Assembly (NCBI GenBank): GCA_000469685.2
Contig: LS997563.1
Location: forward strand, 29,055,897 to 29,119,896
Direction of reading: 5' to 3'
From: Haemonchus contortus
Taxonomy: Eukaryota; Nematoda; Chromadorea; Rhabditida; Trichostrongylidae
DNA: 64,000 nt
The notes beneath the pieces were generated by a model that made no database searches, was not told the DNA's origin, and saw only the letters and a list, made by a program, of their open reading frames with translations. The position numbers were made by a program, and so were the translations under genes. This document shows, one piece after another, positions 62,825-64,000 of this stretch (its first letter is position 1; each line of letters starts with the position of its first letter).

Positions 62825-64000
62825 CTAGTAAACTGAAAAAAAACTTGCCTCATAACTAGGTGGCGGCTCATCAGGAGGATCTAGAAGTGGAGTTCGATCA
62901 CTCGCTGGACTCGCTCCAATGGCCTGGTAGCCATTAGACCACCCTGTCAAGCCGCCAATCGACAACGATCTTGGTGGTGCTCGACGCGACGATCGAAGAG
63001 GAATCGCTCTTGAAAATCGAGGCACAGAATCTCTGAACAATTCTAAATCACATACTGTATTCACTACAGAGCAGAAATGAGCAAACCTTCTCATCGCCTG
63101 CATGAAACTCATGCTTCGGCTGCCACTAAGCGGTCGCACAGGTCTTCCAGCCGGCATGCGACCGAGTTCGTGGTCCAACGCTCCATAATTTCGTAGTACA
63201 ATCTGTTCGTTGTTCACGGGAATAGGATGTGAGAACACTCGGGCTTCAGTTGGATTTACAAGAGTCTGAAGGGCATTGTTGGAAAGAATTGTTCAGGGGT
63301 GTTTAAAAGTCCTTACCACGGTGGCGTTTGGCATCAACATCGCCTCTGAATACGATGGGACCACGAAATATTGCTCTCTACCCAAAGCTGCTTCAAGTTC
63401 CACCGTCTCCATTGTCGAAGTTCGTGTTAGTGGACCCGTATAATTCACTGACGATGGGCTTAAACAAAGAATGTTAGTGAACAAATCAATTTATGATGTA
63501 AGTAGAAGTATTAGGACCAGTCGCCATGTGAAAGTGCGCGTGCACAATTTTTTGTTGGTCTGATCCCCTGTCGCAAGTAGAGATTGATGGCTGCGATTTC
63601 CCTCCTGAAACCCGCTGAAGATCTGACTTCGTCCGGTTTGCAGATACATTTAAAAGTGTCGATTGAGTGAATCTATCAGAAGAGTTGGTAAACTGATATG
63701 GCACGATCATGTCACGAGAGAACGAGTACAGCTCGTGTCCTCACGGTACGACGCAATGGGAGAGATGGGAGCCGAACCTGTCTTAGGGGAGGTAGCACTG
63801 GAGGGGATGGACCAAATATATGGTGTGTACGGATAATCGAAGGTAATTGAAGTTAACAATGACTCAGTTACCCAAAAGGAAGCATTGGCGTAAGAAACCA
63901 CAGAATGGTCCTCCTTCAATGTCGGAATAGCACCGTCCAACCGCCTCCCCAAGCTGTCGAAAGTTTATCCAGCCTACCCTACAAAAACGGGCGGAGGTGG
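62825..64000 (-). CDS. 3' part of an unrecognised protein with a C-terminal PPxY motif
   Basis: Family not recognised. The last exons are well supported on the minus strand: 63317 to about 63455 (ending PNATV), 63087-63265 (TLVNPTEARVFSHPIPVNNE onward) and 62825-63032 to a TAG, all in phase. Further coding-like stretches lie at about 63520-63660 (STLLNVSANRTKSDLQRVSG) and 63745-63955 (SVVSYANASFWVTESLLTSI), but their splice joins are uncertain. The gene continues beyond the window. The tail is Arg/Ser/Pro-rich, low in order, and ends PPDEPPPSYEASFFSVY, containing a PPxY motif that WW-domain proteins such as HECT ubiquitin ligases bind. VVPSYSEAM resembles a second, weaker site. It could be the cytoplasmic tail of a membrane protein or adaptor; the function is unknown. 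Confidence 0.6.

Overview
This is a eukaryotic window, and everything legible in it points to a nematode, most likely a strongylid (hookworm-type) worm. Host genes are cut into many small exons with GT-AG introns. Strong TTTCAG acceptors sit just upstream of start codons, as expected for trans-spliced leaders. One gene is very close to Caenorhabditis elegans asp-3, and the intergenic space is packed with decayed nematode-type transposons. The species is inferred from general knowledge; no search was run.

Six host genes could be assembled by hand, and all lie on the minus strand: (1) a 155-residue protein of unknown function, 759-1987; (2) a mitochondrial 2-oxoglutarate/malate carrier, 20724-24446, lacking only its first exon; (3) a short-chain dehydrogenase/reductase, 30039-33772, complete in eight exons and 279 residues; (4) a Rab-like small GTPase, 43213-46034, complete in seven exons and 242 residues; (5) an asp-3-type aspartic protease, 56320-58172, complete in eleven exons and 400 residues; (6) the 3' part of an unrecognised PPxY-motif protein running off the right edge, 62825-64000. 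Intron phases agree throughout genes 1 to 5, which is the main support for the models.

Most of the rest is mobile DNA. At 3035-5045 an RTE-type LINE fragment sits inside a TTAA-flanked element, with a 15-bp target duplication; an unoccupied relative lies at 13477-14029. A 7.1-kb Ty3/gypsy-type LTR retrotransposon (5951-13068) has gag, pol and an extra open region after the integrase. It is interrupted inside the reverse transcriptase by a 551-bp fold-back element with an exact 8-bp target duplication. A CR1/jockey-like LINE fragment lies at 25628-27645 and two mariner-type transposons at 34322-35590 and 37289-38538. A tRNA-derived SINE family has about four copies. Further TTAA-flanked elements lie at 51965-52465, 59030-59279 and 59284-59636.

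The host genes do not form an obvious pathway: they are spaced 6 to 18 kb apart and are probably independent. The more novel material is in the repeats: the family sharing an AGGCACAGTTCACGA end beside TTAA, the fold-back insert, the third open region of the LTR element, and the SINE family. Large stretches (16-20 kb, 38.5-42.4 kb, 46-52 kb, 52.5-56 kb, 59.6-62.8 kb) hold nothing I can assign beyond diverged repeats.
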